Counted from the stretch's first letter, positions 1-8,893 are shown. The stretch is 64,000 bases of DNA from Chitinophagaceae bacterium IBVUCB2 (GCA_002127295.1 NFUV01000002.1:1054001-1118000); one strand, 5' to 3'. The notes: generated by a model from the letters alone, not told the origin. A program made the numbers and translations.

Positions 1-968
1 TCAATGCGGTGTATGTAAACTATAGCAGACCTCTAAGTAAAAAATGGACTGGGCAATTTGGTCTGCGTATGGAGAACACTAATGCTAAAGGCGATCAGTT
101 GACAACCGGTATCAATTTTAAAAGAAATTATACGCAACTTTTCCCAACAGCCTATTTACAATATGCAGCAAATGAAAAAAATTCGTTTGTTGTTAATTAT
201 GGCAGAAGAGTGAACAGGCCTAATTACCAAGATTTGAATCCTTTTATTAATTTCATTGATAGGTACACTTTTGAGCAAGGTAATCCAAACCTGAAGCCTC
301 AGTTCAGTCATAATATAGAGTTAAGTCACACTTATGCGGGTGCTTTAACAACTACATTAAATTATAGCAATACTACAGATATTATCCAGCAGGTATTAGA
401 GCAAAACGAGGTAACTAATGAAACCTTTATTAAAAAAGCAAACATTGCATCCCGTAAGCAATTGGGAATTGCGGTAAGTGCAAACAAACAGATCAATAAG
501 TGGTGGAGTGGTAGCATTTACACTAATCTTTCCAATAACCGTTTTAAAGGCATAGTAAACAATGAGCAGGTTTCTCTTGGCATTGTAATGTTTATGGCCC
601 AGGCACAGCAACAATTTAAATGGGGTAAAGGATGGGGTGCTGAAGTAAGTGGTTTCTTCAGATCAAAAGGATTGGAAGGTGTAATATTTATTAAGCCGAT
701 GGCTCAGATGAATGTTGGGTTTAGCAAGCAAATCCTAAATAATAAAGGAAGTGTTCGTTTAAACTTCCGTGATATTTTTGCCGGCGGTGTTGCAAGAGGT
801 TATAGCAAGTATAGCAATGTAGATGCAAAGTTCACAAATATAAATGATAGCCGTTCAGTAAGTCTTGGTTTTACCTGGAGATTTAGCAAAGGAAAATTAA
901 AAGCAGGCAGTGGAAAAAAAGAAGGTGGCGCATCTGATGAGCAGGGTAGAGTAGGAGCAGGAAATTAA
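1..968 (+). CDS. Outer membrane beta-barrel protein, 3' part (5' end outside window)
   Basis: This is the C-terminal part of an outer-membrane beta-barrel protein of the TonB-dependent receptor type (OMP_b-brl_3 family). The frame is open from base 3, so the gene starts before the window and no start codon should be assigned. The visible residues match the last ~320 residues of the next gene closely: both carry RPNYQDLNPFI, QFSHNIELSH and a DEQ-RVG tail. The alternating polar and aromatic pattern is typical of transmembrane strands. Members of the family sit in the outer membrane, and the ligand is unknown. A strong intrinsic terminator follows. The adjacent paralogue indicates a tandem duplication. 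Confidence 0.88.
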   Translation, partial: NAVYVNYSRPLSKKWTGQFGLRMENTNAKGDQLTTGINFKRNYTQLFPTAYLQYAANEKNSFVVNYGRRVNRPNYQDLNPFINFIDRYTFEQGNPNLKPQFSHNIELSHTYAGALTTTLNYSNTTDIIQQVLEQNEVTNETFIKKANIASRKQLGIAVSANKQINKWWSGSIYTNLSNNRFKGIVNNEQVSLGIVMFMAQAQQQFKWGKGWGAEVSGFFRSKGLEGVIFIKPMAQMNVGFSKQILNNKGSVRLNFRDIFAGGVARGYSKYSNVDAKFTNINDSRSVSLGFTWRFSKGKLKAGSGKKEGGASDEQGRVGAGN

Positions 969-995
969 TTATACTATAACCATTAACCATATCCA

Positions 996-1027
996 TCCTC
1001 CCGAGATAATATCGGGAGGATTTTTTA
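996..1027 (+). terminator. Intrinsic terminator after first barrel gene
   Basis: A 9-bp perfect stem (996-1004 with 1012-1020, arm TCCTCCCGA) with a 7-nt loop is followed directly by six T. It lies 28 bp past the stop codon. Confidence 0.85.
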
Positions 1028-1205
1028 TTCTATGTTAAGGCTTCATTAACATACATTATTGTTTAAATGATAAACTTACCGCTTGTGTATCGATAACAAA
1101 TAGTTACCCTTTGTCACGGGAAGTACGAAACTTGTCATATTTCTCTTTCTTCTGAACGTATTGTAATGCAATTTTAGTTTTTCTAACAGACCATTAACCA
1201 TAGCC

Positions 1206-3686
1206 ATGATTATGAGAAAGTATTTTACTCTCTGTTGTCTTCTATTTGTATGTGTTCTTCATTCAGCAGCACAAAACAAAAATGGAAAAGTATCTGGATC
1301 AATATTAGATGCTTCAGGTAAATCACTATCATCAGTGACCGTATCACTTTTAAAAGCAAATGATCTAGCACTTGTAAAAACTGCCGTGAGTAATAAAGAA
1401 GGTGTGTACGAATTTGAGAATATTCCTGATGGCGAATATATTATTCAGGCCAGTACTGTTGGCTTCGAAAAGGGAAACAGCGAAAAAATTATAATTACCC
1501 CAACAGCTAATACTGTTCAGCTTGCTGCCCTGCAACTTGTTCCTGCTGCAAAAGGATTAAGTGAAGTTACCGTAACAGCCAAGCGGCCATTTATTGAAAC
1601 CAAGATCGATAAAACTGTAGTGAATGTAGAAGCATCACCAACCAATGCAGGTGCTACTGCATTGGAAGTACTGGAAAAGTCCCCCGGTATAATGGTAAGC
1701 AATGACGGAGCAATCAGTTTACGTGGAAAGGCGGGTGTAATTGTAATGATGGATGGTAAGCCTACCTTTTTATCGCCTACGGATCTGGCGAATCTCCTTA
1801 AAAATTTGCCGGCATCCGCTATCGACCAGATCGAGATCATGACCAATCCTTCTGCTAAATATGATGCTTCCGGAAATTCCGGTGTTATTAATATTAAAAC
1901 CAAGAAAGGCAAGATCGCAGGGTTTAACGGATCAATAATGGCCGGTATTACCACCAGTTTTTTTGAAAGTCCTACCGGAACCTTTTATGTTATTCCCAAG
2001 TCGCAAAACAGTATCAACTTTAACTATCGGAAAAATAAGATCAACTTCTTTGGTAATTACAATCCGAATGTTTTTAAAGGAATGAATAATTTGGAGATCA
2101 ATCGTAAAAAAATTGATGATAATAAAAATGTACTGGGATATAATGATGTAGAAACCCAATTTAAATTCGGCAACAATAACCATACTTTAAAATTGGGGCT
2201 TGATTACATGGCAGATAAGAAAAATACCTTTGGTATTGTTGTAAGCGGATTTGTTTTTTCTGGTCACCCCACACCCACAACTGTAACTACAACGGCGGAT
2301 GAGAATCACCAGGTTTTATCTAAGATGGTCTCACAAACAAATAATCGGTTGAAATTTAAAAACTTCACTTCTAATTTTAATTATCGTCACCAGTTTGATT
2401 CTACCGGCAGAGAATTAACAGCTGACGCAGATTATATTACCTATAGTAATACATCGAAGATGACCTTAACTACCGACTTCTACAACGGTGCAGGAATGCC
2501 CACAGGAGATCCCTTACAATTAAAAGGTCACTTGCCATCTGTCATAGAAATTATCTCACTAAAATCTGATTACACACATCCATTTAAAAAAGGGGGACGG
2601 TTAGAAGCTGGTGTAAAAAGTAGTTTTGTAAAAAATGATAACATTGTAAATTATGAACGATGGGATGGTGTAAAATGGATTGACGACAATAGGTCGAATC
2701 ATTTTATTTATGATGAAAATATTAATGCTGTTTACCTGAATGTAAACAGGCAGGTAAAAAAATGGTCATTCCAGGGTGGGTTGCGATTGGAAAATACAAT
2801 AGCCAAAGGTTACCAGGTAAAGAACGATTCAACATTCAAAAGAGATTTTACTAATCTCTTCCCCAGTGCTTTTATAAGTTATGCAGCAGATAAGAACAGC
2901 ACTTTTACCTTATCATACAGCCGTAGAATAACAAGACCGAATTACCAGGATCTAAATCCATTTATTTATTTTCTTGATTCATTGTCATACAGGAAAGGTA
3001 ACCCATTCTTATTGCCGCAGTTCTCTCACAACATCGAATTAAGCCATTCTTACAAAGGAAAATTAATTACTACACTTAATTATAATAATACAACGAATGT
3101 TATTTCTCAATTAATAAAGCCTGATGGTGATTTGCTTTTCCTTACATCGGATAATGTAGCAAAGTTCAGAAATGTGGGTATATCTGTTACTGCACCGGTG
3201 CCGGTTACTAAATGGTGGACATCCAATATCTTCCTGAATGTATTTAATAATCATTATAAGGGTGTATATGAAAACAAGCCACTTGATATTGCTTTTACAT
3301 CTTTCATGATCAATATGACACAGACGTTTACTATAAAGCAAGGCTTTACAATGGAAATGACAGGATTTTACAGAGCAAAAGGAGTAAATCAATTGAACAT
3401 AGATGAACCAATGTATGTAGTGAGCTTTGGTGCCCAAAAGCAAGTGTTGAAAGGAAAGGGTACGTTACGAGTGAATTTAAGAGATCCCTTTTGGATACAG
3501 CGCTACAAAGGAAAGACGCAATATGACGTTGTTGATTCCAGGATACAAAACCGCTGGGATAATCGCCAGGTAACAACTTCATTCACCTATCGTTTTGGCA
3601 AAAATGGGCAACAAAATGCAGCACCCCGCCGGCGCAACAGTGCATCACAGGATGAGCAGAACAGGGTAGGGCAAGGTGGTCAGTAA
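1206..3686 (+). CDS. Outer membrane beta-barrel protein (TonB-receptor-like, OMP_b-brl_3)
   Basis: An 826-residue outer-membrane protein. Residues 1-22 are a signal peptide ending SAAQN. Residues ~28-110 form a carboxypeptidase-regulatory-like beta-sandwich (VSGSILDASGK...GVYEFENIPDGEY). Residues ~115-235 are a plug-like domain with the KSPGIMVSNDGAISLRGKAGV segment split by the glycine-rich turn typical of the family. The rest is barrel. It lacks the final aromatic C-terminal residue of classical porins and ends in a Gln/Gly-rich tail. ATG 1206 is used; a second ATG two codons on (1212) is equally possible. Its C-terminal half is paralogous to the preceding gene. The family is usually annotated as TonB-dependent receptor or outer membrane beta-barrel protein; the substrate cannot be told from sequence. 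Confidence 0.9.
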   Translation: MIMRKYFTLCCLLFVCVLHSAAQNKNGKVSGSILDASGKSLSSVTVSLLKANDLALVKTAVSNKEGVYEFENIPDGEYIIQASTVGFEKGNSEKIIITPTANTVQLAALQLVPAAKGLSEVTVTAKRPFIETKIDKTVVNVEASPTNAGATALEVLEKSPGIMVSNDGAISLRGKAGVIVMMDGKPTFLSPTDLANLLKNLPASAIDQIEIMTNPSAKYDASGNSGVINIKTKKGKIAGFNGSIMAGITTSFFESPTGTFYVIPKSQNSINFNYRKNKINFFGNYNPNVFKGMNNLEINRKKIDDNKNVLGYNDVETQFKFGNNNHTLKLGLDYMADKKNTFGIVVSGFVFSGHPTPTTVTTTADENHQVLSKMVSQTNNRLKFKNFTSNFNYRHQFDSTGRELTADADYITYSNTSKMTLTTDFYNGAGMPTGDPLQLKGHLPSVIEIISLKSDYTHPFKKGGRLEAGVKSSFVKNDNIVNYERWDGVKWIDDNRSNHFIYDENINAVYLNVNRQVKKWSFQGGLRLENTIAKGYQVKNDSTFKRDFTNLFPSAFISYAADKNSTFTLSYSRRITRPNYQDLNPFIYFLDSLSYRKGNPFLLPQFSHNIELSHSYKGKLITTLNYNNTTNVISQLIKPDGDLLFLTSDNVAKFRNVGISVTAPVPVTKWWTSNIFLNVFNNHYKGVYENKPLDIAFTSFMINMTQTFTIKQGFTMEMTGFYRAKGVNQLNIDEPMYVVSFGAQKQVLKGKGTLRVNLRDPFWIQRYKGKTQYDVVDSRIQNRWDNRQVTTSFTYRFGKNGQQNAAPRRRNSASQDEQNRVGQGGQ

Positions 3687-3723
3687 CAATAAGGATTTTC
3701 TCATGTATTAACGATACATAATC

Positions 3724-3752
3724 GCCCCTCTTTTCTAAGAGGGGCTTTTTTA
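3724..3752 (+). terminator. Intrinsic terminator after second barrel gene
   Basis: A perfect 9-bp stem (3724-3732 with 3737-3745, arm GCCCCTCTT) with a TTCT loop is followed by a run of T. Confidence 0.88.
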
Positions 3753-3809
3753 TAATAGTAGTACATCAAGGCTTAAAAAATCTTACGCTTTCAAAAATCA
3801 AAACAATCT

Positions 3810-3817
3810 TACATTTG
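3810..3817 (+). promoter_or_regulatory. Bacteroidota -7 promoter element for yajQ
   Basis: TACATTTG is an exact match to the TAnnTTTG element of Bacteroidota housekeeping promoters. It lies 41 bp before the yajQ ATG, and no clear TTTG -33 box is visible, so transcription would begin near 3824. Confidence 0.5.
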
Positions 3818-3857
3818 AAGAACTTATAACAACAACCATAAACTAAAAACTTATTTT

Positions 3858-4349
3858 ATGCCTTCATTTGATATTGTTAGCAAAGTAGATGCACAAGCAT
3901 TAGATAATGCAGTAAATGTTGTTACCAAAGAGATTACTAACCGGTTTGACTTTAAAGGGTCTCATATCGTTATCGATTTGGACAAAAAAGACTTTCAATT
4001 GAAATTGGAAACGGATGATGACATGAAGATGCGTCAGCTGCTTGATGTATTGGTAAGTCGTTCTCATAAACAAGGTATAGCTCCGGAGGCATTTGATTTA
4101 TCGAAAGAAGGTGCAATAAGTGGTAAGTACTGGAAGAAAACGGTAAAAGTGAAAAATGGATTGGTACAGGAAGATGCAAAAAAGATCGTAAAGCTTATAA
4201 AAGATGCAGGGCTGAAGGTACAGGCATCAATAAATGACGATCTGGTAAGGGTTACTGGAAAGAAAATTGACGACCTGCAAGAGGTGATACAACTTTGTAA
4301 AACAGGAAACCTGGGAATTCCTTTACAATATGTGAATATGAGGGATTAA
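3858..4349 (+). CDS. yajQ: YajQ family nucleotide-binding protein
   Basis: A 163-residue cytosolic protein of the YajQ (UPF0234) family, full length. It starts MPSFDIVSKVD, has the conserved ITNRFDFKGS segment near residue 30 and ends GIPLQYVNMRD, which is the typical family terminus. The fold is two RNA-recognition-like domains. Members have been shown to bind cyclic di-GMP (in Xanthomonas) or nucleotides and RNA; the ligand in Bacteroidota is not established. It stands alone between a terminator upstream and a 436-bp gap downstream, so it is probably monocistronic. Confidence 0.95.
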   Translation: MPSFDIVSKVDAQALDNAVNVVTKEITNRFDFKGSHIVIDLDKKDFQLKLETDDDMKMRQLLDVLVSRSHKQGIAPEAFDLSKEGAISGKYWKKTVKVKNGLVQEDAKKIVKLIKDAGLKVQASINDDLVRVTGKKIDDLQEVIQLCKTGNLGIPLQYVNMRD

Positions 4350-4503
4350 TGCCACTAAGAACCTGCGTATAAGGCCAGTTTCTGTGCATAAGTGAGTGGA
4401 AAAGGAGTGCATATCAAAAGGGAGAAAAATTTGGAAAGGGCTATTTCAATAAACTATATTTGATATACAACTGCACGAAGTTTTAGCAATAAAATTAAGT
4501 GCC

Positions 4504-4581
4504 GGAGAAACGGAAACCCTTCAAAAGGTGGAAGTAACTCTTGGGGAAACAAAAACCCGTCAAAAGGTGGATGTATCTCCA
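4504..4581 (+). repeat. Tandem repeat, two 39-bp units (13 codons)
   Basis: Units 4504-4542 and 4543-4581 agree at about 30 of 39 positions, with the core TCAAAAGGTGGA identical in both. The period is a multiple of three. One frame reads GETETLQKVEVTL then GETKTRQKVDVSP and stops at TAA soon after. Another reads NGNPSKGG twice. Most differences in the first frame are mild substitutions, which hints at past or present coding, but no ATG, GTG or TTG precedes it in frame. Confidence 0.7.
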
Positions 4582-4689
4582 GAAAGCATCGGGTAAGTAA
4601 ACAAGAAGGCGCAAGCCGGAAAGTGAGCTAACTTGGTGCTTTCGTAGTTTAGGGCTTTCCTGATTATGTCAAATCTATTTCCCTCAATA

Positions 4690-4721
4690 TTTGGCCGTAA
4701 CCCTTCTCTGGCGTATCTTTG
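4690..4721 (+). promoter_or_regulatory. Promoter of rpmE2 (TTTG-20-TATCTTTG)
   Basis: TTTG at 4690-4693 and TATCTTTG at 4714-4721 are separated by 20 bp, an exact fit to the Bacteroidota -33/-7 consensus. The inferred start near 4728 leaves a leader of about 58 nt. The tandem repeat lies upstream of this promoter, so it is not part of an L31 leader made from it. Confidence 0.7.
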
Positions 4722-4785
4722 CCGCCCTAAATTTATCTTTTAATATGTACGGCAAAATCCGTGCAACCTTCAAAATCATCAAGTT

Positions 4786-5040
4786 ATGAAAAAAGGAATC
4801 CATCCCGATAGCTATCGGTTAGTAGTTTTTAAAGACATGAGTAATGGTCACACTTTCCTGAGCCGCTCTACAGCAGCTACAAAAGAAACATTAAAATGGG
4901 AAGATGGCAATGAATATCCATTAATTAAGCTGGAGATTTCAAACATGTCTCATCCATTCTTTACCGGTAAGAATGTAATGGTAGATACAGCGGGTCGTAT
5001 CGACAAATTCAAGAAGAAATACGCTAAGAAAGCAGAATAA
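4786..5040 (+). CDS. rpmE2: 50S ribosomal protein L31, type B
   Basis: An 84-residue ribosomal protein L31 of the type B (C-minus) class. It begins [21 protein letters not shown] and has the conserved SHPFFTGK segment near residues 56-63. The zinc-binding cysteines of the type A protein are absent, so it does not need zinc. It binds the large subunit near the central protuberance. In many bacteria type B copies are induced when zinc is scarce. Here the gene has a strong consensus promoter and no Zur-like operator that I could recognise, so it may be the constitutive copy. A terminator follows. Confidence 0.96.
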   Translation: MKKGIHPDSYRLVVFKDMSNGHTFLSRSTAATKETLKWEDGNEYPLIKLEISNMSHPFFTGKNVMVDTAGRIDKFKKKYAKKAE

Positions 5041-5112
5041 TATTAAATTGTGATAACTACTCGATTCCGATCTGATCGGGAAAGAGTTTTGTTTTTCATG
5101 GCTATACTTTAA

Positions 5113-5146
5113 GACCTCCCGATTCTTCGGGGGGTCTATTTTTTTT
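5113..5146 (+). terminator. Intrinsic terminator after rpmE2
   Basis: A 10-bp stem (5113-5122 with 5127-5136, one U-G pair) with a TTCT loop is followed by a long T-rich tract. Confidence 0.85.
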
Positions 5147-5215
5147 AGGGGGATATTGATGATTTTAGATATAGTTAGTCACATTTTCGGCCGGCGGCAT
5201 GGTTTTTTCTTCACC

Positions 5216-5749
5216 ATGAAAAAACAAATTATGATAGTACGTAAAAAGATTTCATTGCTCGTAGTAATTATAGCAGCAGTAACATTTGTTGCCTGCCAAA
5301 AAGAAAATACGGGAAGCACTACTAATTTAAAAGTTCACCTTACAGATAATCCTTATAATGCAACAGCTGTAAATGTGGATATAAAAGAGGTAAGAGTGAA
5401 TATGCGGGATGACTCATCTGGCTGGACAAATCTTGCTACTATAAGTGGTATCTACAATCTACTCGATTTTCAAAATGGGGTAGATACCGTATTAGCACAA
5501 GGGAATATTCCTACCGGCACATTAAAAGAAATTCGTTTTGTATTGGGTTCTGCCAATAGTATTGAGATAGGCGGAGTAACCTATCCGCTTACTATTCCAA
5601 GTGGTAGTGAGTCTGGTTTGAAAATAAAACTCAATAAAAACCTTAATGCCTCAATAGATTCTGTGTTGATCGATTTCGATGCCGCATTATCAATCATGCA
5701 AAACGGTGCAGGCGATTATCATTTAAAGCCTGTTCTTAAAATAAAATAA
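5216..5749 (+). CDS. DUF4382 lipoprotein
   Basis: A 177-residue predicted lipoprotein. The open frame extends upstream to 5156, but ATG 5216 (MKKQIMIVRKK) places a normal basic N-region before the hydrophobic stretch and lipobox FVAC, with the lipidated Cys near residue 27. The mature part (LKVHLTDNPYNATAVNVDIKEVRVN, written here only as its ends LKVHLTDNP and IKEVRVN) is the signature of DUF4382, followed by a beta-sandwich and a typical DYHLKPVLKI end. DUF4382 proteins are secreted or surface lipoproteins of unknown function. It is monocistronic, bounded by terminators. Confidence 0.88.
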   Translation: MKKQIMIVRKKISLLVVIIAAVTFVACQKENTGSTTNLKVHLTDNPYNATAVNVDIKEVRVNMRDDSSGWTNLATISGIYNLLDFQNGVDTVLAQGNIPTGTLKEIRFVLGSANSIEIGGVTYPLTIPSGSESGLKIKLNKNLNASIDSVLIDFDAALSIMQNGAGDYHLKPVLKIK

Positions 5750-5770
5750 TATTGCCTTACTGAATTTTAA

Positions 5771-5806
5771 AAGCATTCTGTGTAAACAGAATGCTTTTTG
5801 TTTTTT
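5771..5806 (+). terminator. Intrinsic terminator after DUF4382 gene
   Basis: A perfect 11-bp stem (5771-5781 with 5786-5796) closes a GTAA tetraloop and is followed by T5GT6. Confidence 0.9.
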
Positions 5807-6019
5807 ATAGGAGGCTATGTTACCAGGTGTGCGTAAATGGAACTATTTGATAAAGTGCTTTTGCATCGTAGAAAATACATTATTGTAAATATTTCTTGCA
5901 AAAGTTCAGGCACAACTTGCTTAAGACAATATGGGTTGCTATTTTTATTTCAGGTAAGCATCCTGATAAATTACAGGCTGCATTATTAAAAATTAATCCC
6001 GTAACCTAAAGAAAACAAC

Positions 6020-6619
6020 ATGAAAAAAAATCAACTAATCTTCCCTGTAGCTTTATCTGCTATTCTATTTTTTGCAGCCTGCCAGCGGGATGCTGCCAAA
6101 GAGCTGACTCCTCCCGCAGCTGTTCAAACATCCGGCATCCAAATAGAATCAGAAGAAGGTCCCTGCAATTCTGATGCTTATGATATAGTATTAGAAAGCC
6201 GCACACAAGTAGGCAGTAACTGGGAGTGGGTATGGAGTGTCCAGAATCCAAACCCCGGAAACGGTACCAATGGTACAGTGCAGGATCTAAGTCATTGGGG
6301 TATGGAGTTTGGCTCCTGCTTTACCTGGAGTTCTGTTGCAGGAGCAGCCTATAGCTACAATGGTACAAGCTGGACCAGCTTTACACCCAGCTATGCACCG
6401 GACCCAAGCCAGCTTTGTTTAACCACACCAGTACTTAAATTCAACTATGGTACTACAGGCGGGGCTAAAACATATTATAAGCTGATATTGAACCAGAACT
6501 ATGATTACACCAATTCTTTAGCCTATTATAAATCAGGCAGAAGAACAGGTTGCTGCACAACTGCTTTTCAAGGAGTAGGATGCCTGGCAGGTGGTGGCGA
6601 TGATGGTGGTGACAGATAA
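6020..6619 (+). CDS. Cysteine-containing lipoprotein of unknown function
   Basis: A 199-residue predicted lipoprotein that I do not recognise. Residues 1-20 are a signal sequence with lipobox FFAAC (Cys21). The mature protein has six further cysteines (49, 100, 133, 178, 179, 188), an even number compatible with three disulfides. It is rich in Trp, Tyr, Ser and Asn, and ends in a Gly/Asp tail. The W-rich centre (NWEWVWSVQNPNPG, WGMEFGSCFTW) suggests an extracellular beta-sandwich. ATG 6020 follows an A-rich leader. It is followed by a very strong terminator, so it is transcribed alone. Confidence 0.75.
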   Translation: MKKNQLIFPVALSAILFFAACQRDAAKELTPPAAVQTSGIQIESEEGPCNSDAYDIVLESRTQVGSNWEWVWSVQNPNPGNGTNGTVQDLSHWGMEFGSCFTWSSVAGAAYSYNGTSWTSFTPSYAPDPSQLCLTTPVLKFNYGTTGGAKTYYKLILNQNYDYTNSLAYYKSGRRTGCCTTAFQGVGCLAGGGDDGGDR

Positions 6620-6650
6620 CTATAATAAGTTCAACAAAATTCTTACTAGA

Positions 6651-6695
6651 GCCTGCTCAATCAGCAAAATGCTGATTGAGCAGGCTTTTTTTTTT
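6651..6695 (+). terminator. Very strong intrinsic terminator
   Basis: A perfect 16-bp stem (6651-6666 with 6670-6685) closes an AAA loop and is followed by ten T. Confidence 0.93.
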
Positions 6696-7032
6696 AAATA
6701 AATTTAAAAATGCTTGCATAGTACATATTCTTAGTATACTTTTATCATTCAATGTAACCATTACTATTATTTCAGTACGAAATAATACTGTCCAATCCAA
6801 CGAAAAGTACAAAGTAGCCGACCGGCTACACCAACAATCCATTTTCAATTGAATACTGCAAGGTTTAACTGCTGTTAATCCTCTCAAGTCCTTCCTATCT
6901 GAATGCCTCAAGGTCCATTCCAACTGAATCACCACAATCAAATGTGGATGTACTGATTCGTCATATATCGTGCTGCTTACAAAGCAGTTCCGTAATTATT
7001 TAAACTGTTTATTAATTAAAAAACCTTGAAGC
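6696..7032 (+). other. Intergenic region before T9SS cargo gene
   Basis: About 340 bp without a believable gene on either strand. The open minus-strand frame here overlaps the terminator and has no protein-like composition. I could not find a full consensus promoter; the stretch just before the downstream ATG is A/T-rich. Confidence 0.5.
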
Positions 7033-8739
7033 ATGAAAAAGATTTTACTTTCACTTTCCATTTTTGCTATAGCAATAGTGGGAAACTCACAGGCTGTATT
7101 AAATGAAATTTATACAACTCCCGGTTCTGGAAACCATGAGTATTTTGAGTTGTACAATAGCAGCACAGACATTAACCCCTTAAACGTCGATTGCTTTACT
7201 ATTATTACCTATTATGAAAATAGCGCTGCTGACAAAGGATTTTTTGTGATTGATCTTCCGAATCAAACTGTAGCTTCAAAAGGCTTTTATGTTGGAGCTT
7301 CTTCAGATCCTTTTAATTATCAATCATCATCCGGAGCGGATGCTGCTTTTAGCTGGAACAATGCCGCTTTTTTAGCAGCAAATGGAGGGTCCTTTAAGAA
7401 ATGGGTTATTGATGCGACTCCAGGCGTCGATGCAGACGGTAATAACAATTATGATCTAGGTACAATATTGGCAGGTGATGAGAATAATATTTTTAGAGAA
7501 GATGCTAGTAGCTCTTATGTTGTAATGGTTTATCAAAGCGGAGTATTGGTTAATTTTTTCCGTGGGGCTAATTCTGGGAATACAATTCCTGATGCTATCA
7601 GGGCAATGCCAAATCTTTTTACTGATATGAATGGAGGCTGTACAGATTTTACAATTAATTTTCAGGATTTAAACAACAATGGAATTACAACTAATACAAC
7701 AGCTTCTTCAGATGAGGCCAAATTAGGTGAGTACGTTACTCCATCTGATGGTACTGATAATGGGTTTATTAGAAAAAGAGATGGAAAGTGTGGGGAATGG
7801 GATAAAGCCTCTAGCCCAGGAGGTCAGCAAGGTGGTGAGCATACACCAGGTACTAGCAATGGTGCCGCCGGTACTACAGGCTCAATTACAAATACTGTTC
7901 CTTTTATAACTTGTGCAGCAACTATTCAGACAAACTCCTCTGTTAATTTTGACATTACTGGCGGACCTGCAGAAGCTTTCGCTGTTACGGTTCAGCTATA
8001 TGTAGATTATCCACCAATTGGAGTATTGAGTGGAAATGATGTGCCAGGTGCTGCTGTTGTTAATAATGCTATAAGCGATGGATTTATAAATATTCCATTT
8101 ACGCCAAAGAATCTACCTATTCTTTTAGTATTTAAAACGCCAGCGGGATGTTTTGATAAAGTAGTTTCTGTTTTAAATACTTGTATTCCACTTCCTGTTA
8201 GCTTCAAATCATTTACTGCTACAAGAAGCAATGCTAATGTGATGGTGAAATGGGAAACTTCTACAGAAGTAAACAACAGCGGATTTGCAGTAGAGAGAAA
8301 TGTGAATGGTACATGGGTACAAGTTGCTTTTGTTCCTTCACAAGCTGCAGGTGGTAATAGCAACAGCTTGCTTGCTTATAGCTTCAACGACTTAAACAGC
8401 AACAAAGGTGTAAGCCAATACCGCATCAAGCAAATTGATATTGATGCTCAATTCAAATATTCTGAAATACGTTCAGTTCGTGGAGATGGACAAGCTAGTA
8501 AAATAATCGTTTATCCAAACCCAAGCAGCGATGGTAAAGTAAACGTAGTATTTGAAGATTCAAAAGTAACCCGTGAAGTATCTGTAATGGATATGAGTGG
8601 GCGCCTTGTTAAACAATTCAAGGGTATTACTAACAATAATATTTCTATAGAGAACCTGACCCCCGGCATCTACACCCTTCGTGTATTTGTGCCAGCTACC
8701 GGCGAACAGGCAGTGCAGAAGATTGTAGTGAGTAAATAA
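7033..8739 (+). CDS. Secreted protein with type IX secretion C-terminal sorting domain
   Basis: A 568-residue exported protein. Residues 1-20 are a signal peptide (ending GNSQA). Residues ~21-130 (VLNEIYTTPGSGNHEYFELYN) look like a lamin-tail-type beta-sandwich found on secreted Bacteroidota proteins. Residues ~390-480 hold the LPVSFKSFTATRSNANVMVKW module, common just before the sorting domain. The final ~75 residues (VYPNPSSDGKV near residue 493, then SGRLVKQF and LTPGIYTLRV) are a classic type A T9SS C-terminal domain. It is therefore expected to cross the outer membrane and be anchored or released at the surface. The biochemical activity is not apparent. A terminator follows. Confidence 0.88.
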   Translation: MKKILLSLSIFAIAIVGNSQAVLNEIYTTPGSGNHEYFELYNSSTDINPLNVDCFTIITYYENSAADKGFFVIDLPNQTVASKGFYVGASSDPFNYQSSSGADAAFSWNNAAFLAANGGSFKKWVIDATPGVDADGNNNYDLGTILAGDENNIFREDASSSYVVMVYQSGVLVNFFRGANSGNTIPDAIRAMPNLFTDMNGGCTDFTINFQDLNNNGITTNTTASSDEAKLGEYVTPSDGTDNGFIRKRDGKCGEWDKASSPGGQQGGEHTPGTSNGAAGTTGSITNTVPFITCAATIQTNSSVNFDITGGPAEAFAVTVQLYVDYPPIGVLSGNDVPGAAVVNNAISDGFINIPFTPKNLPILLVFKTPAGCFDKVVSVLNTCIPLPVSFKSFTATRSNANVMVKWETSTEVNNSGFAVERNVNGTWVQVAFVPSQAAGGNSNSLLAYSFNDLNSNKGVSQYRIKQIDIDAQFKYSEIRSVRGDGQASKIIVYPNPSSDGKVNVVFEDSKVTREVSVMDMSGRLVKQFKGITNNNISIENLTPGIYTLRVFVPATGEQAVQKIVVSK

Positions 8740-8773
8740 TAATATGCTCAGGGGTTTTTAATTTAAAACCTAC

Positions 8774-8803
8774 GGGGTGGTTCTTTTGAACCGCCCCTTT
8801 TTT
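8774..8803 (+). terminator. Intrinsic terminator after T9SS cargo gene
   Basis: A 10-bp stem (8774-8783 with 8788-8797, one U-G pair) with a TTTT loop is followed by T6. It ends only 7 bp before the first palindrome of the RAYT element. Confidence 0.85.
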
Positions 8804-8809
8804 ATTACA

Positions 8810-8845
8810 GGGTTGCCAACCTTTCAAAGGTTGGCAACCCTTGTA
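8810..8845 (+). repeat. REP-like palindrome, copy 1
   Basis: A perfect 15-bp stem (8810-8824 with 8826-8840; left arm GGGTTGCCAACCTTT) has a single central C and is followed by TTGTA. It is identical over 36 bp to the copy at 9590-9625. Confidence 0.9.
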
Positions 8846-8893
8846 CTAGCCCTTTGAGCAAAGCTGGCTACTCCTCTTACCTTTTCCTTAGTT

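Larger units (their letters stand above)
4350..4785 (+). other. 436-bp intergenic region with tandem repeat and rpmE2 promoter
   Basis: No standard gene is visible here. The region contains a 2 x 39-bp tandem repeat (4504-4581), a short GC hairpin just after it (GGCGCAAGCC at 4608-4617) and, at its right end, the rpmE2 promoter. Two overlapping frames stay open through the repeat but lack a convincing start codon. Confidence 0.6.

Noticed and set aside
1517-1954. Minus-strand open frame of 145 codons
   Set aside because: It is a shadow of the outer-membrane barrel gene.
4504-4620. Ribosomal protein L31 leader or diversity-generating retroelement template
   Set aside because: The repeat is upstream of the consensus rpmE2 promoter, and no reverse transcriptase or variable-repeat target is in the window.
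5837-5990. Short plus-strand frame of about 50 codons before the cysteine-containing lipoprotein
   Set aside because: No ribosome site, no membrane helix or motif, and the composition is AT-driven.
6657-6941. Minus-strand open frame of 94 codons
   Set aside because: It runs through a perfect terminator and does not resemble a protein.
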